Shown: positions 10,001 through 14,226, counted from the first letter of the stretch. The stretch is DNA of 16,111 nucleotides from Baffinella frigidus (GCA_026770585.1 MU646470.1:426329-442439), one strand, 5' to 3'. Program-made: numbers and translations. Notes: a model not told the origin generated them from the letters alone.

Positions 10001-10644
10001 GAGTGCAGGGTGTAGGGAGTGGGTGTGGAGTGCAGGGTGTAGGGTGTGGCGGGAGACGCTGGAACCCTGGTGACGCTGGTACAAACCCGGCATGCGAATC
10101 CGCTCAAAAAGCTACAAGGCACATCTTCCCCGGATACCCGGGAATAATTGAATGAATTCAACGGCAGTTCAAATTGAATCTGTTTCCGCATTAGATCGGT
10201 ACCGGGAGACGCCGGAAACCTGGTGACGCTGGTACACACCCGGTATGCGAATCTCATCCCGGCGAGTTTTTCTGAGAAATACGATTTCGGGGATCTCCGA
10301 TTCGATTTGCAACGAAAATTACTACACGGACGTGACTGAAAATGTCCGGTGTGTAGTAATTTTCGTTGCCAGGATCGTATTTCTCAGAAATACTACCCAG
10401 GATGAAATCCGCTCAAAAGGCTACAAGACACATCTTCCCCGGATACCCGGGGATAACGTGACCAAAAATTGCCGACTTTTGGCGTGTTTTCTAAGAAACA
10501 ACCCAAAAGTTAACTTCAGGAAGGTTGCCCGTAGTGTTGTGAGTGGAGTGGAGTACCTGCTTGTCATCCTCGACCTTGATGTTCTTGTACCGCGTCGACC
10601 CGAACGCCGCCACCTGTTTGCCCCGAGCAAGATTGAGAGAGAGA

Positions 10645-10696
<52 letters not shown>

Positions 10697-10730
10697 AAAA
10701 AAGATAGCGGGGGAGGGAGAGAGAGTGTGA

Positions 10731-10770
<40 letters not shown>

Positions 10771-12754
10771 GAGGGAGAGAGAAAGAGAGAGAGAGAGAGA
10801 GGCCTTTATTACACTGCTAGCGGGAAGATGTTTCTAAAGCCCCCTCACATAATGTCAACGTTTGCGTAGATTGAGCCGAAAAGAACACGCCACGTATTGG
10901 AGGGGTCGATGGCAGGCCCTACTCAAACAGCACCTTCCCCGACAGGAACTGCAAATTCTAAACCCAACCGCAAGGTTTGGGCACGCGGCTTTCAAAGGAA
11001 CAAATCCTTCCTAGATTACCAGGACGGTAGAGCGGGTCTCTCATTAGTTGACACGATTCGGACCTCAAAAACAAAATAAATGGTGAACAAAATGAGTCAA
11101 CTTCCACCCAAGATTGTAGGGCAGAGTGCCGTGTAGTAAAAATAGTCAGATCTGACTATTTTGAAAGTCTCATAAGTTGACATTCTCCCCAGAGAAAAAT
11201 TGAAATTTCGGAAATTTGGTACAAATTCCGTGTGAACTAACTTGTTTTCCCAGGTCAGCCTTGCACTCTTGCGTGGTTGTGTAGTAAATTTCATTGCAAG
11301 AAAAAAAGAATTCTCATTTCAATGAAATTTACTACACAAGTTGACTCATTTTGTTCACCATTTATTTTGTTTTCGAGGTCCGAATCGTGTCAACTAATGA
11401 GAGACCCGCTCTACTAATCCAGGAAAATTACCAGGACGGCTAACTAATCTCAGCCCCCCACTCGTACCGTGTCCCAGACGGCAGGGCTCAGCTCCGTCTT
11501 CGCGCGCCAAAAAAAGGCGCCTATTCTCAAGTTGACATGCTGGGTTCGCGGTACAAATACGTCAACTTTGGGGAGGAAAAGAGCCCTGTCTCACCAAGTT
11601 GGCGAGACCAAGACTGAGAACGAGCTCCATGCCAGAGGGCTCGAGCAAAACCGACGCCTTATCCACGCCAGATCTGGCGTCGTTGACTTGAGATTCAGCA
11701 GATTTCTCCTGAAAGATGACAAAGGTGGATATTTCGAGCCCTCTGGCGTGGCAAGACCTTGTCCCAGGCGGCAGGGCTCAGCTCCATCCTTAATCCTTAA
11801 AGTTAACTGCCCACACGGTGAGTTGACTTTTGATGAAAAGTCCGCAGTCCACTGTGTGGGGGAACTCAAGGGATACCTTATCCCACGCGGCAGCGCTCAA
11901 CTCCGTCTTCGCACGCCGGAAAAACTCCGCGTCTTGTCTCAAGTTGACAAGCTGGATTTGCGGTACAAACCCGTCAACTTTGGTGGAAAACAGCCCCACA
12001 CAGAGAGAGCTAGACTTATCCGGGGAAAATTATTTGTCTTTCGTTTCCTGGCAACCAAAATTACTGCACAATTCGATCTTACTAGTAATATTAAAGTATT
12101 TGTGTAGTAAGTTTCGTTGCCAGGAAATGGCAAAACAGGGTTCCCCGGATGAAGACCTTATCCCATGCGGCAGCGCTCAACTCCGTCCTAGCGCGCCGGA
12201 AGAACTCCGCGTCTTTCGGGTTTGATCCTGGTTTCAGCGTTTGGGGTTTGGGGTTGGGGGTGAGGGTTTTGGGGGGTTTGGGGTTTGGGTTGTGGGGTTT
12301 GGGGGTTGGGGGTGTGGGGTTTGGGTTCTTGGGGTTTGGGGGGTTGGGGTTTGGGGTTTGGGGTTTGGGGTTTGGGGTTTGAGGTTTGGGGTTTTGGGTT
12401 TGGGGTTTTGGGGGTTGGGGGTTGGGATTTGGGGTTTGAGGTTTAGGGTGCAGGGTTTCGGGTTTAGGGATTAGGGTTTAGGGTTTAGGGTTTAGGGTTT
12501 AGAGTGGGGTTTGGAGTGTGGGGTGTAGGGTTTGGGGTTTTCACCTGGCCAGCCTCCTTCGATGTAGTCGGCGCCGAAGCGGTGTAGCCTGAACATGCAG
12601 TGGTTGTGGGTTAGAGTTTAGGGATCAGGGTTTAGGGTTTAGGGTTTAGGGTTTAGGGTTTAGGTTTTAGGGTTTAGGGTTTAGGATGGAAGAGTGGGCT
12701 TTCTTGCTGAGAGCGAGCGAGAGAGAGTGAGACAGAGAGGGAGACAGAGAGAGC

Positions 12755-12808
<54 letters not shown>

Positions 12809-14226
12809 CAGCGACAGCGACATACCTTTACTCATACCAACACGGCCGCATGAATGCACTCCCACCGAGGTGGTGCCTGATCTTGCTGTCCGATCGGAGT
12901 CCAGAAGGGTTTCCAAATCGATAGCAACTTGCTAAATACGACAGTTTTCGGCCGCATTCATACGCTGTGGGATCGTGCCGGGGATCCGGTGGAGGCTTCC
13001 AGTGCCGATGACAAACCCTCTGGGAGGCGACACGCGAGAGCAGAAAGATGCTCTAGAGAGTCAACTACCCAGAGTCATATATCACCAAGTATATAAAACG
13101 TACCTACCCAGATTCATATATTACTAAGTATACAACGTAAACAAAGAGAATGCGGTGCAGGCTTCGAGTGCCAATGACAAAATCGGGCAGGGTTCGTGCC
13201 GGGAAATCGCTGATGGAGCAAGATCCCCCCCCAGCCCTTTTACCTCGATTTGTTCCACAGGGGTGACGAAAATCTAGCTCTGTCTCAGTTAAATTGGGCT
13301 CCTCATTTGAGGAGCCCGGAAGTTGATTCCCTTGTTTTGTGGTACAAATCAGCCAACTTTCGGCGTGCACACTGAGAAAATGAGAAGTCCAATTTAACTG
13401 AGACTGAGCTAGGAAATGCTTGCTTCAGTCGACATTCGGGACTCTCTCACGATTTAATCCCGCCGAGTATTCATAATGAATACGATTTTGGTGCATCTTA
13501 AGGGTAGAAACAAGACCGTCGTCTAGCTGGACTTCATTTAGAGCTTTAAGATACACCCGAATCGTATCGGAGATCCCCGAAATCGTACTCATTATAAATA
13601 CTCCTCCGGATGAGATTGCCAGAATGGTGTCCAATGCTGTTCCTATAGAGGGTCCACCCTTCCCTTTCTGGCATCTCTTTCGGGAGGCGTGCATGCCCAC
13701 ACGGGCGAGTTTTGGGGAACATGGGGGTTTATTCGGTGGTTAGGATTTTGCGTTTGTGCGGAGCTCCTGGTAAGAGAGGCTCATTGCATGGGCCGGGGGT
13801 TAGAATGGTGGAAGGGTGAATGGTTGGGAATCCCGGGGCGGGATGTGAGGAGGGGGGTGGGGCGAGGTGGGTCAAGGACGCAGACCGCGCAGCGATCCGC
13901 AGCTTGTCATCGCACGAGAGGCTGATCCCCTCCCCTTGCGCCCCATCCCGGAGAGTCGTATCGTAGAAACGCACTCTCTCCTTTTTCGTCGGCGTAACAT
14001 CATGCGCCGCTGCAGCCACTCGCGGCTCCACAGCCGTCATTACCGCCCCGTGCCGTATGCTCGCGGCACGCCCGCGCGCAGGGGGGCGCAGCTGAGCGGT
14101 GCGGCGAGCGAACGTGCTGGGCACGGGGAGCGTCCCGTGAAACGCTCCGGCCGGTGAATGCAGTCCGAGGCAGGCAACGGCGAGAAGCATCGCGACGCCT
14201 GCCGGCGATCTGGTGAGGTGCGCCAT
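2606..14226 (-). CDS. cimA-like: Citramalate-synthase-type (CimA family) enzyme, plastid-targeted, 12 recognised exons, 3' end outside or unresolved
   Basis: Join of exons 14226-13886, 12588-12545, 12227-12157, 10613-10557, 9519-9445, 8600-8523, 7174-7054, 6075-6008, 4801-4718, 3779-3706, 3257-3185 and 2659-2606: 1140 nt, 380 codons, all phases compatible. Known of the family: it condenses acetyl-CoA with an alpha-keto acid (pyruvate for citramalate, feeding isoleucine synthesis); DRE-TIM metallolyases bind a divalent metal through an Asp and an HxH pair. Seen: LRDG at residues 92-95 (metal Asp94), [47 protein letters not shown] (His289 and His291), [19 protein letters not shown]. The DAEHFFDG and GGWPG motifs fit CimA better than leucine-type LeuA. 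Residues 1-28 form a signal peptide with an A|F junction and a transit-like region follows, so plastid import is inferred. Eleven introns of 317-1543 nt fill the locus. The C-terminal regulatory region is only guessed at (candidate exons at 1250-1360 and 1-57). Substrate choice cannot be read from sequence alone. Confidence 0.9.
2743..2895. repeat. Degenerate telomere-like repeat, both orientations
   Basis: CCCTAAACCCTAAA-type units at about 2747-2790 are followed by TTTAGGG-type units at 2832-2895, so the tract can fold back on itself. Lies in intron 11 of the cimA-like gene. Confidence 0.8.
2898..2940 (-). pseudogene. 3'-edge copy of exon 11
   Basis: Repeats the end of exon 11 (LTSLSRYVD, with Glu changed to Gly) and the following GCAAAACACC intron start. 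The upstream part has diverged after the Lys-Gly-Leu codons. It lies about 290 bp downstream of the real exon in gene sense. Confidence 0.85.
3185..3257 (-). CDS. cimA-like: cimA-like exon 11, GC donor
   Basis: Encodes [19 protein letters not shown] then YVDEQ (residues 339-362), equivalent to the family's LtxlSRyV helix after the barrel. Acceptor is ACGGCAG before GATGG. The exon must end at CAG before GCAAAA, because exon 12 continues the family sequence in frame (YVDEQ-ANQPT). This is therefore a GC-AG intron. A downstream partial copy (2898-2940) carries the same GC junction. Confidence 0.87.
3270..3497. repeat. G-rich TTTGGGG/TTTGGTG degenerate repeat
   Basis: Runs of GGTTTGGGG and TGTTTGGTG on the plus strand within intron 10. 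They give rise to the low-complexity Gly/Val/Phe reading frames of this stretch, which are not genes. The short string CCTCTTCGCGG(T/C)CCTCAAGG occurs here at about 3440 and again at about 3575. Confidence 0.8.
3498..3552 (-). pseudogene. 3'-edge copy of exon 10
   Basis: Encodes [18 protein letters not shown], nearly identical to the end of exon 10 (Arg-Thr changed to Arg-Ala), followed by a GTACAC donor-like junction. It lacks the GTVNGYG start. About 205 bp downstream of the real exon. Confidence 0.9.
3706..3779 (-). CDS. cimA-like: cimA-like exon 10
   Basis: Encodes [14 protein letters not shown] then [10 protein letters not shown] (residues 314-337), the CimA/LeuA motif GTxNGxGER.GNAN that follows the metal-binding strand. 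Acceptor is CCCTAG before GGGACG. The donor is CTCTC before GTAACC, phase 2; the split Ser338 is completed by exon 11. A 3'-edge copy lies downstream (3498-3552) and a 5'-edge copy upstream (3870-3892). Confidence 0.92.
3822..3892 (-). pseudogene. CT microsatellite and 5'-edge copy of exon 10
   Basis: A CT repeat on the plus strand (3822-3869) is followed at 3870-3892 by a reverse-strand copy of the first codons of exon 10 (GTVNGYGE). This copy has its own acceptor, GCGACAG, and lies about 110 bp upstream of the real acceptor. Confidence 0.8.
3893..4436. other. Intron 9 interior, nothing recognised
   Basis: No exon similarity, clear inverted repeat or array seen. GCACGCCGGTTG occurs twice (about 4199 and 4343). 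The 154-codon reverse frame over 3882-4346 has no family resemblance and overlaps the exon 10 edge copy, so I do not call it a gene. Confidence 0.5.
4437..4485 (-). pseudogene. 3'-edge copy of exon 9
   Basis: Encodes GNSIASV, then a diverged tract, then ASVIQ followed by a GTCCAG donor-like junction. It aligns to the end of exon 9, with the RGG part replaced. About 280 bp downstream of the real exon in gene sense. Confidence 0.78.
4584..4716. mobile_element. MITE-like element abutting the exon 9 donor
   Basis: TATCCCTCAAGTGGCGAG at 4584-4601 and its exact reverse complement at 4699-4716 are 18-bp perfect terminal inverted repeats around a 133-bp element with no coding capacity. The outermost bases are TA at both ends, consistent with a TA target. 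The interior has palindromes (GGCGGTCGAAATTGACCGCC and CCTAGG-rich foldbacks). The right end touches the exon 9 donor: intron 9 begins with the flanking G and then the element's TATCCC, so the element supplies the T of GT. Confidence 0.88.
4718..4801 (-). CDS. cimA-like: cimA-like exon 9 (metal-binding GIHCHND)
   Basis: Encodes [19 protein letters not shown] then VRGGASVIQ (residues 286-313). His289 and His291 are the HxH metal ligands of the DRE-TIM family, and Asn292-Asp293 complete the motif. Acceptor is ATCAG before GTGGGG. The donor is CAG before GTATCC, and everything after the G of the donor belongs to an inverted-repeat element (4584-4716). Partial copies of the exon lie on both sides: a split one upstream (4955-5163) and a 3'-edge one downstream (4437-4485). 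Confidence 0.93.
4876..4956. mobile_element. Family C short inverted-repeat element (copy 1)
   Basis: Left end GTGTTATCTTAGGGGTG and right end CACCCTTAAGATAACAC are nearly perfect reverse complements around an 81-bp unit. It shares GGGGTGGGGTG and TGGTAAAGCT with the unit at 9857-9931. Its right end lies directly against a truncated exon 9 copy, after GCCAACA. Confidence 0.8.
4957..5163 (-). pseudogene. Upstream copy of exon 9 split by a TA-flanked inverted-repeat insertion
   Basis: The reverse strand 5163-5137 reads an acceptor (ACCAG) and VGIHCHND. The exon then resumes at about 4976-4957 with GMTVAN. Between them is a 160-bp insert whose ends are CTACTGCAAAGCCCCAGG and CCCAGGCTTTGCAGTAG, flanked by TA on both sides, as for mariner-type targets. 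The rest of the exon is cut off by the element at 4876-4956. The real exon 9 at 4718-4801 serves as the uninterrupted reference. Confidence 0.85.
5249..5613. repeat. Tandem duplication with an inverted-repeat insertion in one copy
   Basis: CCCGCAATTTTGCTAGGGC followed by CGCTGTGCCGCGCGACGCAT is continuous at about 5574-5613. In the other copy the same two parts (5249-5267 and about 5467-5489) are separated by about 200 bp. The insert begins TAATGCGAAAAGCTTACG and ends CGTAAGCTTTTTGCATGAGG, an inverted pair extended by GTTAAC. Inside it is another hairpin with CCCCTTAAGGGG (about 5296). A perfect palindrome CGCGTGACCGGTCACGCG lies at about 5544-5561. Confidence 0.8.
5728..5828. repeat. Short tandem repeat CCAAGCACACATAAAACAAA
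   Basis: Three copies of CCCAAGCACACATAAAAC followed by AAAACAAA at about 5730, 5760 and 5798, the outer two preceded by TGACC(C/T)GCGC. A-rich low-complexity sequence follows. Lies in intron 8. Confidence 0.85.
5889..5909 (-). pseudogene. Short 3'-edge copy of exon 8
   Basis: TTGACCTTGGTCTCAG on the plus strand repeats the end of exon 8 and the first intron bases (TTGACCTTGGTGTCAG at 6003). The match is only about 16-18 bases, so it is the weakest of the edge copies and could be chance. It is in the place the pattern predicts. Confidence 0.45.
6008..6075 (-). CDS. cimA-like: cimA-like exon 8
   Basis: Encodes [17 protein letters not shown] then FPDTK (residues 264-285), the helix between the CDTNGG and GIHxHND strands. 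Acceptor is CGCGCAG before GAGGG (phase 1 entry); donor is AAG before GTCAAA, phase 0. Two copies of its 5' edge lie upstream (6195-6228 and 6530-6560), each with its own CAG acceptor. A short 3'-edge copy lies downstream near 5889-5909. Confidence 0.9.
6092..6562 (-). pseudogene. Two copies of the exon 8 acceptor region in a duplicated 140-bp block
   Basis: Blocks 6092-6228 and 6423-6562 share TTTTGTACCAGG, GTACCGCGATCCAG, AATCGACTAGTAGTGGATTT and GCCCCCGCTCC, each ending in a copy of the exon 8 start (GGxLPW codons with a CAG acceptor). The real exon 8 lies directly left of the first block, so the acceptor region is present three times. The second copy, at 6530-6560, keeps the exon start almost intact. 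Confidence 0.85.
6283..6319. other. Perfect 16-bp hairpin with CACGTG in each arm
   Basis: GTCACGTGGCTACACG, loop GAAAG, then CGTGTAGCCACGTGAC: a perfect stem with a 5-nt loop. Each arm contains the palindrome CACGTG (G-box/E-box core). It lies between the two exon 8 edge copies in intron 7. It may be a small foldback element; a regulatory role is only a possibility. Confidence 0.85.
6799..6868 (-). pseudogene. 3'-edge copy of exon 7
   Basis: Encodes [18 protein letters not shown] then LCNTNG followed by GTCCTT. It matches the second half of exon 7 with the conserved Asp of LCDTNG changed to Asn. The frame is still open. It lies about 190 bp downstream of the real exon across the CT repeat. 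Confidence 0.92.
6882..7048. repeat. CT/GA microsatellite next to exon 7 donor
   Basis: Long CT repeat on the plus strand, interrupted by CG- and GT-containing units. It includes GGTACCG near 6988, which resembles the exon 7 donor (AACGGTACCGAGAG) again. In the transcript this is a GA tract starting right after the 5' splice site. The Ser/Leu and Arg/Glu reading frames here are artefacts. Confidence 0.95.
7054..7174 (-). CDS. cimA-like: cimA-like exon 7
   Basis: The largest barrel exon. It encodes [17 protein letters not shown], then helix [13 protein letters not shown], then [10 protein letters not shown] (residues 223-262). DAEHFFDG is diagnostic for CimA. Acceptor is TTCAACAG; donor is AACG before GTACCG, phase 1, with the split Gly263 completed by exon 8 to give CDTNGGTLP. 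A 5'-edge copy lies upstream (7299-7343) and a 3'-edge copy downstream (6799-6868). A long CT repeat on the plus strand begins immediately after the donor. Confidence 0.93.
7299..7343 (-). pseudogene. 5'-edge copy of exon 7
   Basis: After a TTCAACAG acceptor the reverse strand encodes [15 protein letters not shown], nearly identical to the start of exon 7, then diverges. Located about 170 bp upstream of the real acceptor in gene sense. Synonymous differences (GATGCG versus GACGCT) show that it has been separate for some time. Confidence 0.92.
7499..7873. repeat. Tandem duplication of about 165 bp with a telomere repeat in one copy
   Basis: Copy 1 (7499-7662) and copy 2 (7663-7873) share GCGCACAGAC(T/C)ATTGCTTCT, CTTCAGGATCGAGGGTAGAC and GCCAGGTCGGTGCCAAT. 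Copy 1 then runs through GTCGTCAAATGTTGGCATC. Copy 2 has GTCGATTG, then 60 bp of TTTAGGG repeats (7788-7847), then CAATTGTTGGCATC. The first copy thus shows the state without the telomere-type tract. Confidence 0.9.
7912..8389 (-). pseudogene. Three 3'-edge copies of exon 6 within a CCCACGAACAAA-rich array
   Basis: At 8338-8389, 8153-8205 and 7912-7965 the reverse strand encodes LGMIRD(P/T)VRYLKDLD(R/C)E-type peptides, followed by GTGGGA, GTGCGG or GTTTTC. They are separated by AC-rich repeats of AGTCAACCCCCCACGAA and relatives. Each begins at LGMIRD, which suggests that the repeated unit starts inside the exon and ends inside the intron. The real exon is at 8523-8600, and divergence increases with distance. 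Confidence 0.93.
8523..8600 (-). CDS. cimA-like: cimA-like exon 6
   Basis: Encodes [19 protein letters not shown] then LKDLDRE (residues 197-222), matching the family pattern of (A/V)LxTTxEENLxMIxDTVxYLK. Acceptor is GAGCAG, donor is GAG before GTGGGA, phase 0. Three partial copies of its 3' half plus donor follow downstream in intron 6 at 8338-8389, 8153-8205 and 7912-7965. All three start near LGMIRD and lack the VLETTREEN portion, so this is the only complete copy. Confidence 0.92.
8826..8862. repeat. ATTTT microsatellite
   Basis: Seven or so units of TTTTA with a final ATTATTAT in intron 5, next to the family B element at 8904. Confidence 0.9.
8904..9155. mobile_element. Family B MITE-like element (copy 3, longest)
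   Basis: Begins CCACACAGCGGACTGCGAGG and ends CTTCGTAGTCCGCTGTGTGG, inverted repeats matching the element at 479. Subterminal GAATAACCCATAAGTGGAT and ATCCACGCATGGGTTATTC also pair, so the inverted repeat is about 50 bp long. The interior has CCTACGG foldbacks. Its right end sits about 8 bp from the exon 5 copy at 9164. Confidence 0.88.
9164..9235 (-). pseudogene. Nearly full copy of exon 5, frameshifted
   Basis: The reverse strand encodes [13 protein letters not shown], then has one extra base before GGGAAAGCCTGGGACC, so GKAWDLHV falls out of frame. The acceptor and the Val-Gln start are degraded. It could not be used as an alternative exon without breaking the protein. Located about 280 bp downstream of the real exon. 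Confidence 0.93.
9445..9519 (-). CDS. cimA-like: cimA-like exon 5
   Basis: Encodes [19 protein letters not shown] then DLHVDQ (residues 172-196), matching the family pattern in which an adjacent strand ends in GK(S/A)WD(L/F)HV. Phase 0 at both ends, CAG before GTGCAA and CAG before GTACCA. The intron after it starts GTACCACCCC and runs at once into CCACACAG, the end motif of an inverted-repeat family seen elsewhere in the window. A frameshifted copy lies downstream at 9164-9235. Confidence 0.9.
9525..9745. repeat. Degenerate TTAGGG/GGGTTT tract with a G homopolymer
   Basis: Units such as GGGGTTAGGGT, GGGTTTCAGGGTGAGGG and a run of about 14 G's at 9631-9644 in intron 4, plus strand G-rich. 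Likely a decayed telomere-type repeat. Confidence 0.8.
9857..9931. mobile_element. Family C short inverted-repeat element (copy 2)
   Basis: Ends CTATCTGAGGGGTGGGG and CCCACCCGTAAAAAATAG are inverted, and the centre (TGGTAAAGCTTAGTCGAGG) matches the unit at 4876-4956. It is embedded between CAATTTGAA and TTCAAATTG at 9837 and 9947, a further inverted pair. Confidence 0.7.
9933..10470. repeat. Interleaved direct repeats and a foldback element in intron 4
   Basis: ATTCAACGGCAGTTCAAATT plus GAATCTGTTTCCGCATT occurs at 9933 and 10157. CTGGTGACGCTGGTACA occurs at 10067 and 10219. CATCTTCCCCGGATACCCGG occurs at about 10122 and 10431. A foldback at 10269-10391 has outer arms TTCTGAGAAATACGAT / ATCGTATTTCTCAGAA and inner arms CAACGAAAATTACTACAC / GTGTAGTAATTTTCGTTG. 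Confidence 0.88.
10557..10613 (-). CDS. cimA-like: cimA-like exon 4
   Basis: Encodes [19 protein letters not shown] (residues 153-171), the conserved AAFGSTR strand of CimA and the start of the following helix. The exon is bounded by CAG before GTGGCG at its start and CAG before GTACTC at its end, both phase 0. A pure GA tract on the plus strand (10632-10803) gives the transcript a long CU tract ending about 20 nt upstream of the acceptor, so it may serve as an oversized polypyrimidine tract. Confidence 0.9.
10632..10803. repeat. GA microsatellite upstream of exon 4 acceptor
   Basis: GA repeats with a GT stretch at the left end and two short interruptions, plus strand. In the transcript this is a CU tract ending about 20 nt from the exon 4 acceptor. 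Confidence 0.95.
11027..11414. repeat. Large nested foldback with 76-bp arms
   Basis: Arms 11027-11102 and 11339-11414 are reverse complements with one mismatch. The interior has a perfect palindrome AAAATAGTCAGATCTGACTA(TTTT) at about 11139-11162. A second hairpin, GTGTAGTAAATTTCATTG / CAATGAAATTTACTACAC, lies at about 11279-11336. No coding capacity. The GTGTAGTAA(A/T)TTTC motif links it to the foldback at 10269 and to the elements at 12043 and 15531. Confidence 0.93.
11629..11750. mobile_element. Inverted-repeat element between exon 3 copies
   Basis: ATGCCAGAGGGCTCGAG at the left and CTCGAAATATCC-side right end CGAGCCCTCTGGCGTGG form the inverted ends. A central palindrome, ACGCCAGATCTGGCGT, echoes them. 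About 122 bp, non-coding. Confidence 0.75.
11811..11862. mobile_element. Short CCACAC...GTGTGG foldback
   Basis: CCCACACGGTGAGTTGACTT runs to AGTCCGCAGTCCACTGTGTGG. The ends are inverted, as are the inner AGTTGACTTTTGATG / AAAAGTCCGC parts in part. Fragments of the same unit (AAGTTGACTTTTGATGAAAG; AAGTTGACTTTTGTTGAAAC) occur at about 782 and 3109. It begins 16 bp from the donor of the exon 3 copy at 11877. Confidence 0.6.
12043..12127. mobile_element. Family A foldback element
   Basis: Ends TTTCCTGGCAACCAAAATTA and TAAGTTTCGTTGCCAGGAAA are inverted, with CTGCACA / TGTGTAG inside, around an AT-rich core with TAGTAATATTAAA. The same core occurs in the insertion at 15493-15636. Confidence 0.82.
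12157..12227 (-). CDS. cimA-like: cimA-like exon 3
   Basis: Encodes [16 protein letters not shown] followed by SAAAWDK (residues 130-152). GSNPKD(A/V)EFF is the CimA signature after the second barrel strand. Acceptor is AAACCAG, donor is AAG before GTCTTC; it leaves in phase 0. Three further copies of its 3' part plus donor occur downstream in intron 3 (11877-11935, 11758-11795, 11469-11522). I take this copy as the real exon because only it has the 5' SNPK portion, the correct acceptor and the phase that matches exon 2. Confidence 0.88.
12236..12540. repeat. Long TTTGGGG/TTTAGGG degenerate repeat in intron 2
   Basis: Nearly all of intron 2 is GGGTTTGGGGTTTGGGG-type repeat, changing to TTTAGGG towards 12470-12500. 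The Gly-rich plus-strand reading frames are artefacts. The transcribed strand is C/A-rich (CCCAAACCCC). Confidence 0.95.
12545..12588 (-). CDS. cimA-like: cimA-like exon 2 (44 nt)
   Basis: Encodes [14 protein letters not shown] (residues 115-128), the strand and loop that follow the first barrel helix in CimA enzymes. Acceptor is GTTCAG, donor is CCAG before GTGAAA. It enters in phase 2 and leaves in phase 1, so the split Gly129 is completed by exon 3, giving [11 protein letters not shown]-rich plus-strand tract at 12711-12811, which is CU-rich in the transcript, lies about 130 nt upstream of the acceptor. The sequence between is degenerate TTTAGGG repeat. No second copy of this exon was seen. 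Confidence 0.88.
12600..12811. repeat. TTTAGGG tract followed by GA microsatellite
   Basis: About eight TTTAGGG units at 12613-12685, then GA repeats at 12711-12811, in intron 1 just upstream of exon 2 in gene sense. Confidence 0.95.
13274..13412. mobile_element. Inverted-repeat element in intron 1
   Basis: CTAGCTCTGTCTCAGTTAAA at the left pairs with TTTAACTGAGACTGAGCTAG at the right, extended by TTGGGCTCCTCATT / GAGAAGTCCAA. An internal hairpin GGGCTCCTCATTTGAGGAGCCC-type fold lies at about 13298. It also contains the recurring AAGTTGA...GTACAAATC...CAACTTTC unit. About 139 bp, non-coding. Confidence 0.88.
13465..13603. mobile_element. Second inverted-repeat element in intron 1
   Basis: GAGTATTCATAATGAATACG and its imperfect partner CGTACTCATTATAAATACTC mark the ends, with GGTGCATCTTAAGG / CTTTAAGATACACC inside. 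The segment ATCGTATCGGAGATCCCCGA matches, in reverse, part of the foldback at 10269-10391, so the two are related. Confidence 0.85.
13886..14226 (-). CDS. cimA-like: cimA-like exon 1: signal peptide, transit region, start of TIM barrel
   Basis: The ATG at 14226 begins a classic signal peptide: MAHLTR, then a hydrophobic core [12 protein letters not shown] at residues 11-22, then SPAGA|F with predicted cleavage between Ala28 and Phe29. Residues 30-75 are rich in Arg, Ala, Pro and Ser and poor in acidic residues ([18 protein letters not shown]), as in a transit peptide. Catalytic similarity begins near residue 84 with [12 protein letters not shown] and continues with [15 protein letters not shown]. 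The reading frame stays open 17 codons upstream without an ATG, which supports this start. The exon ends GCTGCGCG before GTCTGC (phase 2); joining exon 2 restores an Arg codon and the family string [19 protein letters not shown]. The A|F motif is typical of secondary red plastids. Confidence 0.9.

Larger units (their letters stand above)
11469..11935 (-). pseudogene. Three 3'-edge copies of exon 3 with repeated spacer
   Basis: Copies at 11877-11935 ([19 protein letters not shown], donor GTATCC), 11758-11795 and 11469-11522 (both with CAGGGCTCAGCTCC, more diverged). The first and last are followed on the plus strand by the same spacer, CTCAAGTTGACA(A/T)GCTGG then CGGTACAAA and GTCAACTTTGG. This indicates duplication of a unit of about 410 bp. 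Plus-strand reading frames across 11469-12225 are antisense to these copies and not genes. Confidence 0.92.
12589..13885 (-). other. Intron 1 of cimA-like gene
   Basis: 1297 nt between GTCTGC and TTCAG. Holds TTTAGGG repeats (12600-12685), a GA tract (12711-12811) and an imperfect direct repeat of ACCCAGA(G/T)TCATATAT (about 13066-13135). It also holds two inverted-repeat elements (13274-13412 and 13465-13603). No copy of the exon 1 or exon 2 edge was seen, unlike most other introns here. Confidence 0.75.

Noticed and set aside
11469-12225. Plus-strand open frames of 212 and 131 codons
   Set aside because: They run antisense through exon 3 copies and inverted-repeat elements, have no family resemblance, and repeat their own segments because the DNA is duplicated.
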